From Bifidobacterium merycicum DSM 6492 (GTDB taxonomy: Bacteria > Actinomycetota > Actinomycetes > Actinomycetales > Bifidobacteriaceae): DNA of 64,000 nucleotides. Of the stretch, positions 45,365-55,221 are shown piece by piece (positions within the stretch are counted from its first letter, which is position 1; every line of letters starts with the position of its first letter). The stretch spans positions 1-64,000 of the forward strand of contig NZ_FQTX01000006.1 in NCBI RefSeq assembly GCF_900129045.1, in the 5' to 3' direction. The translations under genes were made by a program, and so were the position numbers. The notes under the pieces are model-generated. The model saw nothing but the letters and a program-made list of their open reading frames with translations. It was not told the origin of the DNA and made no database searches.

Positions 45365-45446
45365 CAGCGACCCATTTGGACGAAACCGATCATAAAGCGA
45401 CCCATTTGGACGAAAAAGAGCCGGATTTCGTCCAAATGGGTCGCTT
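45365..45446. repeat. Three copies of a 20-base unit: direct pair plus inverted copy
   Basis: AGCGACCCATTTGGACGAAA occurs directly at 45366-45385 and 45396-45415 and inverted at 45426-45445. The second and third copies form a perfect 21-bp stem with a 10-base loop; the first can compete for the same partner. It sits between the divergently read ffh upstream region and the 3' end of cysS, so it may act as cysS terminator. It is not a CRISPR: only three units and no regular spacers. Confidence 0.75.
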
Positions 45447-45471
45447 ATTCGCGGGTGTCTGCCGCCCGCCG

Positions 45472-47115
<1,644 letters not shown>

Positions 47116-47174
47116 AGCACCCCAGCCTAGGCACGAAACCAGACAAGGCCGGCAGGTGGTCTCACGTTACCATG

Positions 47175-47186
47175 GCAAACGTTTGC
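47175..47186. promoter_or_regulatory. Palindrome GCAAACGTTTGC, candidate LacI-type operator
   Basis: A perfect 12-base palindrome with a central CG, the classical shape of a LacI/GalR-family site, in the spacer between cysS and the amidotransferase-like gene. It overlaps a TTGCAG (47183-47188) that stands 16 bases from CACAAT (47205-47210), so binding would block that promoter. Confidence 0.5.
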
Positions 47187-47217
47187 AGTTTACGTGGGTC
47201 GTGCCACAATAGGGGGT

Positions 47218-47946
47218 ATGACGAAACCTCAGGTGTTGATTGTGCAACATGTCCCGTGGGAGAAGCCAGGTCGTATCTTCGACAGCCTGGACGACATGGA
47301 ATTGCCCTATCAGATCGTGAACATCGCCGGGACGAAGAAGCCGGATCTGCCGAACTTCAACGACCTCGCCGGTGTGGTGGTCATGGGAGGCCCGATGGGG
47401 GCACAGGATTTCGACAAGTACCCGGGGCTCAAGGCGGAGGCGAAACTGGTACGCGCCGCGATCGCCGTGAACAAGCCGGTCCTGGGCATCTGTCTGGGGC
47501 ATCAGATCATCGCCACGGCGCTTGGCGCCAAACTCAAACCGGGTAAGGAACCGGAAATCGGATTCGCACCTATCAAACGCATCGACAAACACGACTACTT
47601 CTCCATGTGGAACAAAACCATCGACGTGCTGCACTGGCACAACGACGTGGTATCGCTGCCCGAAGGCGCGCAGCCGCTTGCACGTTCCGCCAACACCAAG
47701 AACCAGGCCTTCAGATTCGGTTCCGCGCTCGGCCTGCAATTCCATCTGGAAGTCACCCCCACCCTGCTGGAGGAATGGCTCGACGAACCGAGCATGGTCA
47801 AGGAGCTGAAAGCGGCAGGCGGTTCGAAATCGAAACTGCGCGAGGACTTCGCCGCATACGATCCGCAGCTGCAGCCGCTCGCCGATCAGGTGTTCTCCGG
47901 TTTCGCCGCACGCTGCAACTCCTACGCCCATTCCCTGGCGCGGTGA
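47218..47946 (+). CDS. Class I glutamine amidotransferase-like protein
   Basis: 242 residues. VLGICLGHQIIATALGA holds the nucleophile Cys92, and LQFHLEVTP holds His176 and Glu178, the full GATase triad. VVVMGGPMGAQD forms the oxyanion region. The domain is stand-alone, as in the GMP-synthase-like (YfeJ/GuaA-like) group, and its ammonia acceptor is not evident. CACAAT and 7 bases precede the ATG, the same arrangement as at plsC, so it may be leaderless, though AGGGGG could also serve as a binding site. A LacI-like palindrome overlaps its promoter. Confidence 0.85.
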   Translation: MTKPQVLIVQHVPWEKPGRIFDSLDDMELPYQIVNIAGTKKPDLPNFNDLAGVVVMGGPMGAQDFDKYPGLKAEAKLVRAAIAVNKPVLGICLGHQIIATALGAKLKPGKEPEIGFAPIKRIDKHDYFSMWNKTIDVLHWHNDVVSLPEGAQPLARSANTKNQAFRFGSALGLQFHLEVTPTLLEEWLDEPSMVKELKAAGGSKSKLREDFAAYDPQLQPLADQVFSGFAARCNSYAHSLAR

Positions 47947-47952
47947 CGCATC

Positions 47953-48004
47953 GCCATCGCATATAGCCATCGCATATAGCCGCCGTACATAGCCGCCGTA
48001 TATA
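47953..48004. repeat. Four tandem 13-base units
   Basis: GCCATCGCATATA twice (47953-47965, 47966-47978), then GCCGCCGTACATA and GCCGCCGTATATA (47979-48004). It lies just after the amidotransferase stop and before the promoter of the ABC-F gene. Each unit ends in TATA or CATA and could supply alternative -10 elements. Confidence 0.85.
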
Positions 48005-48072
48005 AGGAGTACGGGGAATCGTCGGCGAATCGTAAGGCGTGGTGTTCCGCCGTACCACTACATTGGTGCATT

Positions 48073-50262
48073 ATGCCGACTTATGATCTGGGACTTGAAC
48101 ACGTATCGCTTGCCTTCGCCACCAAAACCATCTTCACCGATGTGACGCAAGGTGTTTTCGAAGGCGACCGCATCGGCATCGTCGGCAGGAACGGCGATGG
48201 CAAATCCACGCTGCTGCACCTGTTCCGTGGCACGCAGGAACCTGATTCCGGCCGCGTGACCATGCGCAACGGTTTGACCTTCGGCATGCTCGACCAGCGC
48301 GATCCGCTCGATGACAACGCCACCGTGCGCGAAGCCGCGCTTGAAGGGCGTGAGGATTACGAATGGGCGGCGGAAACGAAATCGCGTGAAATCGTCGAAG
48401 CGCTGCTCGGCGGCATCAGCTTGGAAGCGAAGATCGGATCACTGTCCGGCGGCCAGCGTCGCCGCGCCGATCTGGCACGCCTGCTGCTCAAGGATTGGGA
48501 CATCCTCGCACTCGACGAGCCCACGAACCATTTGGATGTCGTGACGATCCACTGGCTCGCCGAACATCTGAAGAACCGGTGGAGCAAAGGCCAGGGCGCA
48601 TTGCTGCTCGTCACCCACGACCGCTGGTTCCTCGACGAAGTGTGCGAGTCCATGTGGGAGGTGCATGACGGCGAAATCGAGCCGTTCGAAGGCGGCTACT
48701 CCGCATACATGCTGCAGCGCGTGGAACGCGACCGTCAGGCCGACGTGCGCGAAACCAAGCGTCGCAATCTGGCCCGCAAAGAGCTCGCATGGCTGTCGCG
48801 CGGCGCTCGCGCACGTTCCACCAAGCAGAAATTCCATGTGAAGGCCGCGCGCGAACTCATCGCCGACGTGCCGCCCATGCGCAACACGCTCGAACTGAAG
48901 CAGATGGCCACGTCCCGCCTCGGCAAGCAGGTGGTCGACCTCATCGACGTGACGCAGATCTTCGAACACACGCAGGGCGAGGCATCCTTCGACCCCGACG
49001 TGGCCAGCATGGAGGAATCCGCGTCCCGTGTGGACGTGGTGCCGGCCATGTATGCCGAACCGCAGGTGCATGGTTCCGTCGAAGTCGCGGTCGACGATCT
49101 GGCCGATCCGCGACTGGTGGATGCCGGGGTGGCCGGCGCGCAGCAGGCCGCGGACAGCGCTCAGGCCGAAGCGGAGGAACGGCAGGACGCCGGGCATGAG
49201 GATGATGATCAGACCGCGCCCGAAGTCACTTCCGCCGCACAGAAGATCACCGTCACCGGGCGCAAGATCCTCGATGACGTGACCTGGCTGATCGGCCCCG
49301 GCGACCGTTTCGGCATCGTCGGTGCGAACGGTGCCGGCAAATCGACCCTGCTGAAGATCCTCGACGGCACGATCACCCCGACCGCGGGCCATGTGAATAT
49401 CGGCAAAACCGTGAAGTTCGCGGTGCTGTCGCAACGCCTCGACGAGTTGGAGAAGCTCGGCAAATACAAGATCAAGGAAGTGCTGAGCCGTTACAAGCCG
49501 AGCTACATCGTGGACGGCAAGGAAACCACGCCCGGGCAGATGATGGAACGTCTCGGTTTCGAATCCGCGCAGCTCATGACGCCGATCAAGGATCTTTCCG
49601 GCGGTCAGAAGCGCCGTATGCAGTTGCTGCTCATCCTGCTGGACGAGCCGAACGTGCTCATCATGGATGAGCCCGGCAACGATCTCGACACCGACATGCT
49701 TGCCGTGATGGAGGATCTGCTCGACACTTGGCCGGGCACGCTGATCGTCGTCTCCCACGACCGGTATCTGCTCGAACGCGTCACCGATCAGCAGTTCGCG
49801 CTGATCGGCGGCAAGATCCGCCATCTGCCCGGTGGCGTGCAGGATTATCTGGATATGACCGAGGCCATCAAGAACGGCAAGGATCCGTTCGCGGACGAGA
49901 AGGCGGGCGGGCGCAGCAAGCGCAACGCTTCCGCCGATTCCAGCGGCTCTGCTGGTTCCGGCGACTCCAGTGACTCCGGCGACTCCGGCGAAACGGGCGC
50001 GGCGAAGGAACAAGGCAAGGCCCCCGCAACCCCGAAACTCAGTGGCAAGGCCTTTCATGAGGCTTCCCGCCGTGTTTCCGCAATCGAGCGCAAACTCGCC
50101 AAACTCGAAGAGCAGAAAGCCGATCTTGAGCAGCGGATGGCCGCCCATGATCCCAGCGACTATGAGGGCCTGAACAAGCTCAACGAGCAGCTGCAGGGAA
50201 TCGCCGAAGAGTCTGAAACCCTGGAAATGGAGTGGATGGAGCTTTCCGAACAGCTGGAGTAG
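48073..50262 (+). CDS. ABC-F family ATPase (translation-associated)
   Basis: 729 residues with two ABC domains and no membrane segments. Walker A sites are GRNGDGKST (38-46) and GANGAGKST (417-425); signatures are LSGGQRRRADLA and LSGGQKRRMQLL. The interdomain P-site linker contains RNLARKELAWLSRGARARSTKQKF. About 85 acidic, low-complexity residues (near 300-390) are inserted at the start of the second domain. A Ser/Gly-rich stretch (about 615-650) leads to a C-terminal coiled coil as in Uup. ABC-F proteins act on the ribosome; the specific role (Uup-like or resistance) cannot be told. TACATT lies 8 bases before the ATG with no binding site. Confidence 0.88.
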   Translation: MPTYDLGLEHVSLAFATKTIFTDVTQGVFEGDRIGIVGRNGDGKSTLLHLFRGTQEPDSGRVTMRNGLTFGMLDQRDPLDDNATVREAALEGREDYEWAAETKSREIVEALLGGISLEAKIGSLSGGQRRRADLARLLLKDWDILALDEPTNHLDVVTIHWLAEHLKNRWSKGQGALLLVTHDRWFLDEVCESMWEVHDGEIEPFEGGYSAYMLQRVERDRQADVRETKRRNLARKELAWLSRGARARSTKQKFHVKAARELIADVPPMRNTLELKQMATSRLGKQVVDLIDVTQIFEHTQGEASFDPDVASMEESASRVDVVPAMYAEPQVHGSVEVAVDDLADPRLVDAGVAGAQQAADSAQAEAEERQDAGHEDDDQTAPEVTSAAQKITVTGRKILDDVTWLIGPGDRFGIVGANGAGKSTLLKILDGTITPTAGHVNIGKTVKFAVLSQRLDELEKLGKYKIKEVLSRYKPSYIVDGKETTPGQMMERLGFESAQLMTPIKDLSGGQKRRMQLLLILLDEPNVLIMDEPGNDLDTDMLAVMEDLLDTWPGTLIVVSHDRYLLERVTDQQFALIGGKIRHLPGGVQDYLDMTEAIKNGKDPFADEKAGGRSKRNASADSSGSAGSGDSSDSGDSGETGAAKEQGKAPATPKLSGKAFHEASRRVSAIERKLAKLEEQKADLEQRMAAHDPSDYEGLNKLNEQLQGIAEESETLEMEWMELSEQLE

Positions 50263-50265
50263 CCG

Positions 50266-50331
50266 TTACGCAGCGTTCTTCTTCAAATCTCGGCTGAAGG
50301 CTTTCGCGAAGTCGGCGGTCAGGCGACCCAT
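50266..50331 (-). pseudogene. Short remnant resembling the N-terminus of a YafQ/RelE-type toxin
   Basis: A minus-strand frame reads MGRLTADFAKAFSRDLKKNAA and then stops. The pattern of an aromatic followed by RDLKK is seen at the start of YafQ-like mRNA interferases. No antitoxin is nearby and the rest of a toxin is missing, so at most it is debris. Weak call. Confidence 0.2.
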
Positions 50332-50372
50332 CAGGACATCGTAACTGGTCTGATGGGGCGCCTGATGACTAC

Positions 50373-51214
50373 CTAGCGAAGGAGATCGTCGAGTAGATTC
50401 TGTGCCAGATCCAGCGCACTGGTGATGCTGAATCCTGAGGGTTCGTGCGAGATTTCCATGACGTTGGTCGCCGGGTCGATGCTGTACCCTCCACGCGGCA
50501 TGTGTTGGAACGTGCCGAACGTACAAGGTGCCACGCAACAGGAAATCGTGAATAAGACAACATTGCAGATGGTTCCAACACCGTATGCAACCAGAGGCCT
50601 GCCATCTTCCAACAGGAGAGCCGATGCGCCGTCGGCAATCAGCATGGGGCGGAACACGAACCACAGCAAGGCTAATTGCGCGATCGCATAGGAAAGGCCG
50701 GAGAGCAGCTCCTTGATAACGGACGGCGTTCCGCGGCGGAACATCATCGGGCGCGTGGGCGAATAGCTTTGCTCCCCGCGCAGTCCGGATCCGAGAAACG
50801 CATACCAGCAGGCGGCAGACGGAACGATTGTGAGAACGAACGCGAGTTTGGTATTCCAATCAATGCCATAAGACGCCGGCAACCCGGTTTGGGCGACGGT
50901 GTTTCCGATAATCAGGCAAGGCAATGCGCATTGCATCACGCAGATAAGGAGCTCAACGACCACAAGCAGCAGCTGAATGCGCGTATCGTGCGTGCGTGCG
51001 GTGAGGATGCGCGCATATCGCGGCCCGCTGGTTGCTGCGGAATCGGGTGTAAGACAAGCTGGGCATCCTCGTCGGTCATGGTGGCTGTATTGTTCGCGTC
51101 GGTTGTGTTGCTTGCATCATTCGCGGCGCCTGCGCAGCCGATGCAACACCCCAGCAGCATGAAGGAAAGCGCACAGCAGATGCCTCTTCGCAATGTGATG
51201 CATGTCTTGTTCAT
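50373..51214 (-). pseudogene. Frameshifted lipoprotein/membrane protein gene
   Basis: The front part (from ATG 51214) encodes a signal sequence with a possible lipobox (MLLGC) and a polar stretch rich in Asn, Thr and Asp. Near 51040-51065 the coding character moves to another frame, which continues as LTPDSAATSGPRYARILTAR and then four membrane segments to the stop at 50373. The original frame runs on to a stop at 50936 with a Ser/His/Arg-rich tail of poor coding quality. The second frame has no credible start before GTG 50963. One gene of about 280 codons broken by a single-base shift explains both parts. Function unknown. Confidence 0.5.
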
Positions 51215-51376
51215 GAGATCCCCCTTGATCGTTTATCGGAACGGTCGGAACCGTTCTTGCATAACAGGGTATCACCGAGATTCTCGGAGATAAAACGGTT
51301 CTGGAATGCAGGGACTAACGGTTCCCGCGCCTGATCCCGGGGAGAAGCGGTATGCGCGGCCGAAGCCGCATGGAAA

Positions 51377-51418
51377 CGTGAGGAGGGGCGCTTCCATGCG
51401 GAAACGCCCCTCCTCACG
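51377..51418 (-). terminator. Terminator of ilvBN
   Basis: CGTGAGGAGGGGCG and CGCCCCTCCTCACG form a perfect 14-bp stem with a 14-base loop. Read on the minus strand it is followed by TTTCC. It lies 26 bases after the ilvN stop. Confidence 0.82.
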
Positions 51419-51443
51419 CAGACGACCGGAGACGGTCGGATGA

Positions 51444-51998
51444 TCAGCGACCGGTGATCTCGGAGCCGAGCACCTTCTCGCTCAGCGCCTTCGGGCCGCG
51501 GGTCACGGCGACCGCGCCGGAACGCACCAGTTCGATCACGCCGTAATGTTCCAGCAGGCCGAGCAGCGCCTCGATCTTGTCTTCGGAACCGGTGGCTTCG
51601 ATGGTCAGCGACTCAGGATTCACATCGACCACGCGCACGCGGAACATGCGCACGATTTCCAGCACGTCGGAACGGCAGGAGACATCGGCCGCGACCTTGA
51701 TGAGCACGAGTTCGCGCTCCACGGTGGAACGCGGGTCGAGCTCCACGATCTTCAGCACATGCAGCAGCTTGTTGAGCTGCTTGATGATCTGCTCCAGCGG
51801 AATGGCGTCCACGTCGGCGGTCACCGTGATGCGGGAGATGTCCGGACGCTCGGTGGGGGAGACGGACAGCGAATTGATGTTGAACGCGCGACGCGCGAAC
51901 AGGCCGGCCACGCGGGCCAGCACGCCGGGGCGGTTCTCCACCAGCACGGACAGCGTGTGGCGCTCGGAACCGGGCTGGGATGCAGGATATTGAGGCAT
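51444..51998 (-). CDS. ilvN: Acetolactate synthase small (regulatory) subunit
   Basis: 184 residues. The N-terminal ACT domain HTLSVLVENRPGVLARVAGLFARRAFNINSLSV binds the feedback inhibitor valine, and the C-terminal half is the usual IlvH/N second ACT-like region. It follows ilvB by 13 bases and is surely co-transcribed. The first 12 residues are a short unconserved extension. Confidence 0.95.
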   Translation of the reverse strand: MPQYPASQPGSERHTLSVLVENRPGVLARVAGLFARRAFNINSLSVSPTERPDISRITVTADVDAIPLEQIIKQLNKLLHVLKIVELDPRSTVERELVLIKVAADVSCRSDVLEIVRMFRVRVVDVNPESLTIEATGSEDKIEALLGLLEHYGVIELVRSGAVAVTRGPKALSEKVLGSEITGR

Positions 51999-52011
51999 GG
52001 GTTCTCTCCTC

Positions 52012-53892
52012 TCAGTTCTCGCCGGTGGTATCGTCGCGCAACGGCTTGATACCGGGCATGTACGTCACGTCATCATTGGAGGCGCCGGCGGCGACCATCG
52101 GCCACACCATGGCGTCCTTCCACACGCGGAAGTCAATCAGCACCGGGCGGTCGTTGATCTCGTTCGCCTTCTTGATGCATGCGATGGCGTCTTCCTTGCT
52201 GAACGCGCGCATGCCGACGCAACCGTATGCTTCGGCCAGCTTGACGAAATCAGGCACTTCGACGGGCATATCGCCGTTGGCTTCCATCTTCGCGCCATCC
52301 TCGCCGTGCGCTTCGCCGTCAAGCAGGTTGGTGGCGGAATAGTGCTGGCCGTAGAACAGCGTCTGCCACTGGCGGACCATGCCGTACACGGAGTTGTTGA
52401 GCAGGGCGATCTTCACCGGTGCGTGGTCGAAGAACGCGGCGGCCAGCTCCTCGGAAGTCATCTGGAAGGAACCGTCGCCGTCGATCAGCCACACCGGACG
52501 GCCGTTGCCACCGACCGCCGCACCGATGGCCGCGGGCAGGCCGTAGCCCATCGTGCCGAGGCCGCCGGAGGTCATCCAGGAGTTCGGACGCTTGAAATCG
52601 ATCAGCTGTGCGGCCCACATCTGATGCTGGCCGACGCCGGTCACCCACAGCGTATCGTCCGCAGCCTGATCGGACAGCTGCTTGACCACCCACTGCGGTG
52701 CGAGCGAACCGTCCGTAGGCTCCTCCCACTTGATCGGGTACTTGGTGCGCCACTCGTCGATGGCGTTCCACCACGGCTTCAGGTTCGGCTTGCCATGAAT
52801 GGCTTGGGAGCGTTCGATCTCCGGAATCAGATCCTTGAGCACGGTGGAAACGTCGCCCACGATCGGCACGTCGGGCTGACGGTTCTTGCCGATTTCGGCC
52901 GGATCGATGTCGATGTGGATCACGCGCGCGGCGGGGGCGAACGTGTCGAGCTTGCCGGTCACACGATCGTCGAAACGGGCGCCGATGGTGACGAGCAGAT
53001 CGCAACGCTGCACCGCGCCGGTTGCCGCGATGGTGCCGTGCATGCCGAGCATGCCGAGCACCTTCGGATCGGAATCGGGGACGATGCCGCGGGCGGGAAG
53101 CGTGGTGACGATGGGAGCGTCGGTCAGATCGGCGAGCTGCTTGATCAGGTCGCCGGCCTTGGAACGGGTCGCGCCGCCGCCCACGTACAGCACCGGGCGG
53201 TAGGACTGCGAGAACAGCTTGGCGGCGTCGGACAGCACACGGCCATGCGCCTTGGTCGTCGGATTGTAACCGGGCAGGATCATGCGCTGCGGCCAGGAAT
53301 AGTACATGTCGCCGGTCTGCGCGGTCTTGGTCACATCGACCACAACCGGTCCAGGGCGGCCGGAATTGGCTACGTAGTAGGCTTCGGTGAGCACGCGCGG
53401 AATATCCTGGGCGTTGGTCACCAGATAGGAGTGCTTCACCATCGGGTAGGTGGCACCCACGATGTCGGCCTCCTGGAACGCGTCGGTGCCGATGGCGTTC
53501 ACGCCGACCTGGCCGGTGATGACGACCATCGGCACGGAATCCATATTCGCGTCGGCGATCGGGGTGATCATGTTGGTCGCGCCGGGGCCGGAGGTGACGA
53601 TGCATACGCCCACCTTGCCGGTAGTCAGAGCATAGCCTTCAGCGGCATGGCCGGCGGCCTGCTCGTGACGCATCAGCATGAAGTGAAATTTCGTGTCGTC
53701 CTTGATTTCGTCGTACACCGGCAGGATCGCGCCGCCCGGAACGCCGAAGACATCGTCGACGCCCAGATCCTCCAAAGAACGAACCAGCGCCTGTGCGCCG
53801 GTCATTTTCTCACCATCGATAATGGTCTGCGTATCGTCGTGCGGTTCCTTGGGCACGGCGCTGAATGCCTGCAGAGGGGTAGGTAGAGCCAT
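52012..53892 (-). CDS. ilvB: Acetolactate synthase large subunit
   Basis: 626-residue thiamine-diphosphate enzyme for branched-chain amino acid synthesis. EDLGVDDVFGVPGGAILP with the FMLMRHEQAAGHAAEGYA catalytic-Glu region forms the PYR domain; the PP domain has the ThDP motif from LIDGDGSFQMT to LLNNSVYGMVRQWQ. AGAGGAACC precedes ATG 53892; a GTG four codons earlier is possible. No leader peptide rich in branched-chain codons is visible in the 70 or so bases before the start, so classical attenuation is not supported. Confidence 0.95.
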   Translation of the reverse strand: MALPTPLQAFSAVPKEPHDDTQTIIDGEKMTGAQALVRSLEDLGVDDVFGVPGGAILPVYDEIKDDTKFHFMLMRHEQAAGHAAEGYALTTGKVGVCIVTSGPGATNMITPIADANMDSVPMVVITGQVGVNAIGTDAFQEADIVGATYPMVKHSYLVTNAQDIPRVLTEAYYVANSGRPGPVVVDVTKTAQTGDMYYSWPQRMILPGYNPTTKAHGRVLSDAAKLFSQSYRPVLYVGGGATRSKAGDLIKQLADLTDAPIVTTLPARGIVPDSDPKVLGMLGMHGTIAATGAVQRCDLLVTIGARFDDRVTGKLDTFAPAARVIHIDIDPAEIGKNRQPDVPIVGDVSTVLKDLIPEIERSQAIHGKPNLKPWWNAIDEWRTKYPIKWEEPTDGSLAPQWVVKQLSDQAADDTLWVTGVGQHQMWAAQLIDFKRPNSWMTSGGLGTMGYGLPAAIGAAVGGNGRPVWLIDGDGSFQMTSEELAAAFFDHAPVKIALLNNSVYGMVRQWQTLFYGQHYSATNLLDGEAHGEDGAKMEANGDMPVEVPDFVKLAEAYGCVGMRAFSKEDAIACIKKANEINDRPVLIDFRVWKDAMVWPMVAAGASNDDVTYMPGIKPLRDDTTGEN

Positions 53893-53990
53893 GGTTCCTC
53901 TCACATCTCTTTATGCTATGTTTCATGCGTCCGCCGGCTCGTGGCCGGACTGTTGCGCTTTGTCTTCCAAGTCTATTCAAAGAGCCAACA

Positions 53991-54046
53991 TTTGCTTTGT
54001 GCGGCTTACGGTGTGGACATCCACGCCGCAAGCCGCACAAAGCAAA
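53991..54046. terminator. Long hairpin between rnc and ilvB, probable rnc terminator
   Basis: TTTGCTTTGTGCGGCTTACG and its partner form a 21-bp stem with one wobble pair; the loop holds a second small palindrome GTGGA-CA-TCCAC. It lies about 30 bases after the rnc stop and upstream of ilvB. No T-run follows on the minus strand, so it may be a processing or stabilising structure. Confidence 0.55.
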
Positions 54047-54075
54047 GGAAAATACGGGTATCTACGGGTGTCGGC

Positions 54076-54819
54076 TCAGTCGAGCTTCTTCCATGCGTCC
54101 GCCGCGGCGGCCAGCTGCGCCTTGCGCTTGGAGGTTCCCCTGCCCACGCCGAGGATCTCCTCCTCATCGCCCAGCGAGACGCGGGCGGTGAACACTTGCG
54201 CGTATTCCGGGCCGGAAACCGCCATATGGTATACCGGTTCGCCCTTGCCGAGCTGATGCGCCTTCACCGTCAGCGAGGTCTTCCAATCCAACGCGGGGCC
54301 TTCGGTGGCGACTTCGGCCAGCGTATCGTCGATCAGACGGTGCACCACCTCACGTGCGCCGTCGATGCCGTGTTCGAGGAAGGTCGCGCCGATCAGCGAT
54401 TCCACGATGTCGCACAGGATTGAGCTTTTCTGCGCGCCACCCTGGGCCGCTTCGCCGCGTCCCAGCAGAATATACGGTTCCACATGCAGCTTGGTGCGGG
54501 CGATGGCGCTCAGCGCCTCCTCGCTCACGGCCTTCGCGCGCATCTTCGCCAGCTCACCTTCGCTCATATCCGGATGCAGACGGAACAGCGTTTCGGTGGA
54601 TACGAGTTCCAGCACGGCATCGCCAAGGAACTCGAGACGTTCGTAATGCTTCGAACCGGGATGCTCGTGTGCGAAGGAACGATGGGTGAGAGCCTGGACC
54701 AGCAGATCGGGGCTGATGGTGGTGCCGAGCGCTTCCAGCAGTTCGCTGGTGGGGAGCTTGTCGTCGTCGCTGCGCCTGTAGGCGCGCACGGTCGGCTTGT
54801 GCTGTGCTTCGTCTGTCAT
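54076..54819 (-). CDS. rnc: Ribonuclease III
   Basis: 247 residues. The catalytic domain carries ERLEFLGDAVLELV (signature) and CDIVESLIGATFLEHG; the C-terminal dsRNA-binding domain is at about 175-245 (DWKTSLTVKAHQLGKGEPVYHM, GTSKRKAQLAAAADAW). It processes rRNA and other structured RNAs. Position after rpmF and DUF177 matches other actinobacteria. A terminator separates it from rpmF, so it may need its own promoter. Confidence 0.95.
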   Translation of the reverse strand: MTDEAQHKPTVRAYRRSDDDKLPTSELLEALGTTISPDLLVQALTHRSFAHEHPGSKHYERLEFLGDAVLELVSTETLFRLHPDMSEGELAKMRAKAVSEEALSAIARTKLHVEPYILLGRGEAAQGGAQKSSILCDIVESLIGATFLEHGIDGAREVVHRLIDDTLAEVATEGPALDWKTSLTVKAHQLGKGEPVYHMAVSGPEYAQVFTARVSLGDEEEILGVGRGTSKRKAQLAAAADAWKKLD

Positions 54820-54864
54820 GATCTTCTGTCTTCTGCTTCCTGCTATTTCCTGGGAGAAAAATGA

Positions 54865-54896
54865 AAAGCCCCGCCACCCGTCGATGGCAGGGCTTT
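54865..54896 (-). terminator. Terminator of rpmF
   Basis: AAAGCCC and GGGCTTT close a stem that continues with GCCA/TGGC around a bulge. It lies 23 bases after the rpmF stop; on the minus strand TTTTCAT follows. Confidence 0.8.
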
Positions 54897-54918
54897 ATCC
54901 ATGCTTGTCCAGCGTGAC

Positions 54919-55113
54919 TCACTTGGTGTGGACCGACTGGATAGCCTCACGGTAGACGCGGCCGCGGAAGGAACCGCAGCTCGGGCAAGCAACGTGCGGC
55001 AGGGACGGAGCGCCACAGTTCGGGCAGCTCACGGTAGCCGTAGCGGTCGCCTTCCAGTTCGCGCGACGCGAATGAGTGTTGGCGCGCGAGGTCTTGTACT
55101 TAGGCAGTGCCAT
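54919..55113 (-). CDS. rpmF: 50S ribosomal protein L32
   Basis: 64-residue L32. [21 protein letters not shown] is the basic N-terminus; [20 protein letters not shown] is the four-Cys zinc ribbon. It follows the YceD (DUF177) gene as in most bacteria. The GAGGATACTGAA stretch before the ATG provides the binding site. Confidence 0.95.
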   Translation of the reverse strand: MALPKYKTSRANTHSRRANWKATATATVSCPNCGAPSLPHVACPSCGSFRGRVYREAIQSVHTK

Positions 55114-55221
55114 TTCAGTATCCTCTGTTTCGTTCGAACATTTGAGCTTAAGCGTTCAGTACTTTAACGCAACGTGCGTACAAATGCCGCTCGTACCCCT
55201 GCGTCGGCACGCGTGTCGCGC

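Noticed and set aside
45365-45446. CRISPR array
   Set aside because: Only three units, one inverted, no regular spacers and no cas genes in the window.
53893-53990. Branched-chain attenuator upstream of ilvB
   Set aside because: No leader peptide with clustered Leu, Ile or Val codons is visible; the nearby long hairpin is closer to the rnc end.
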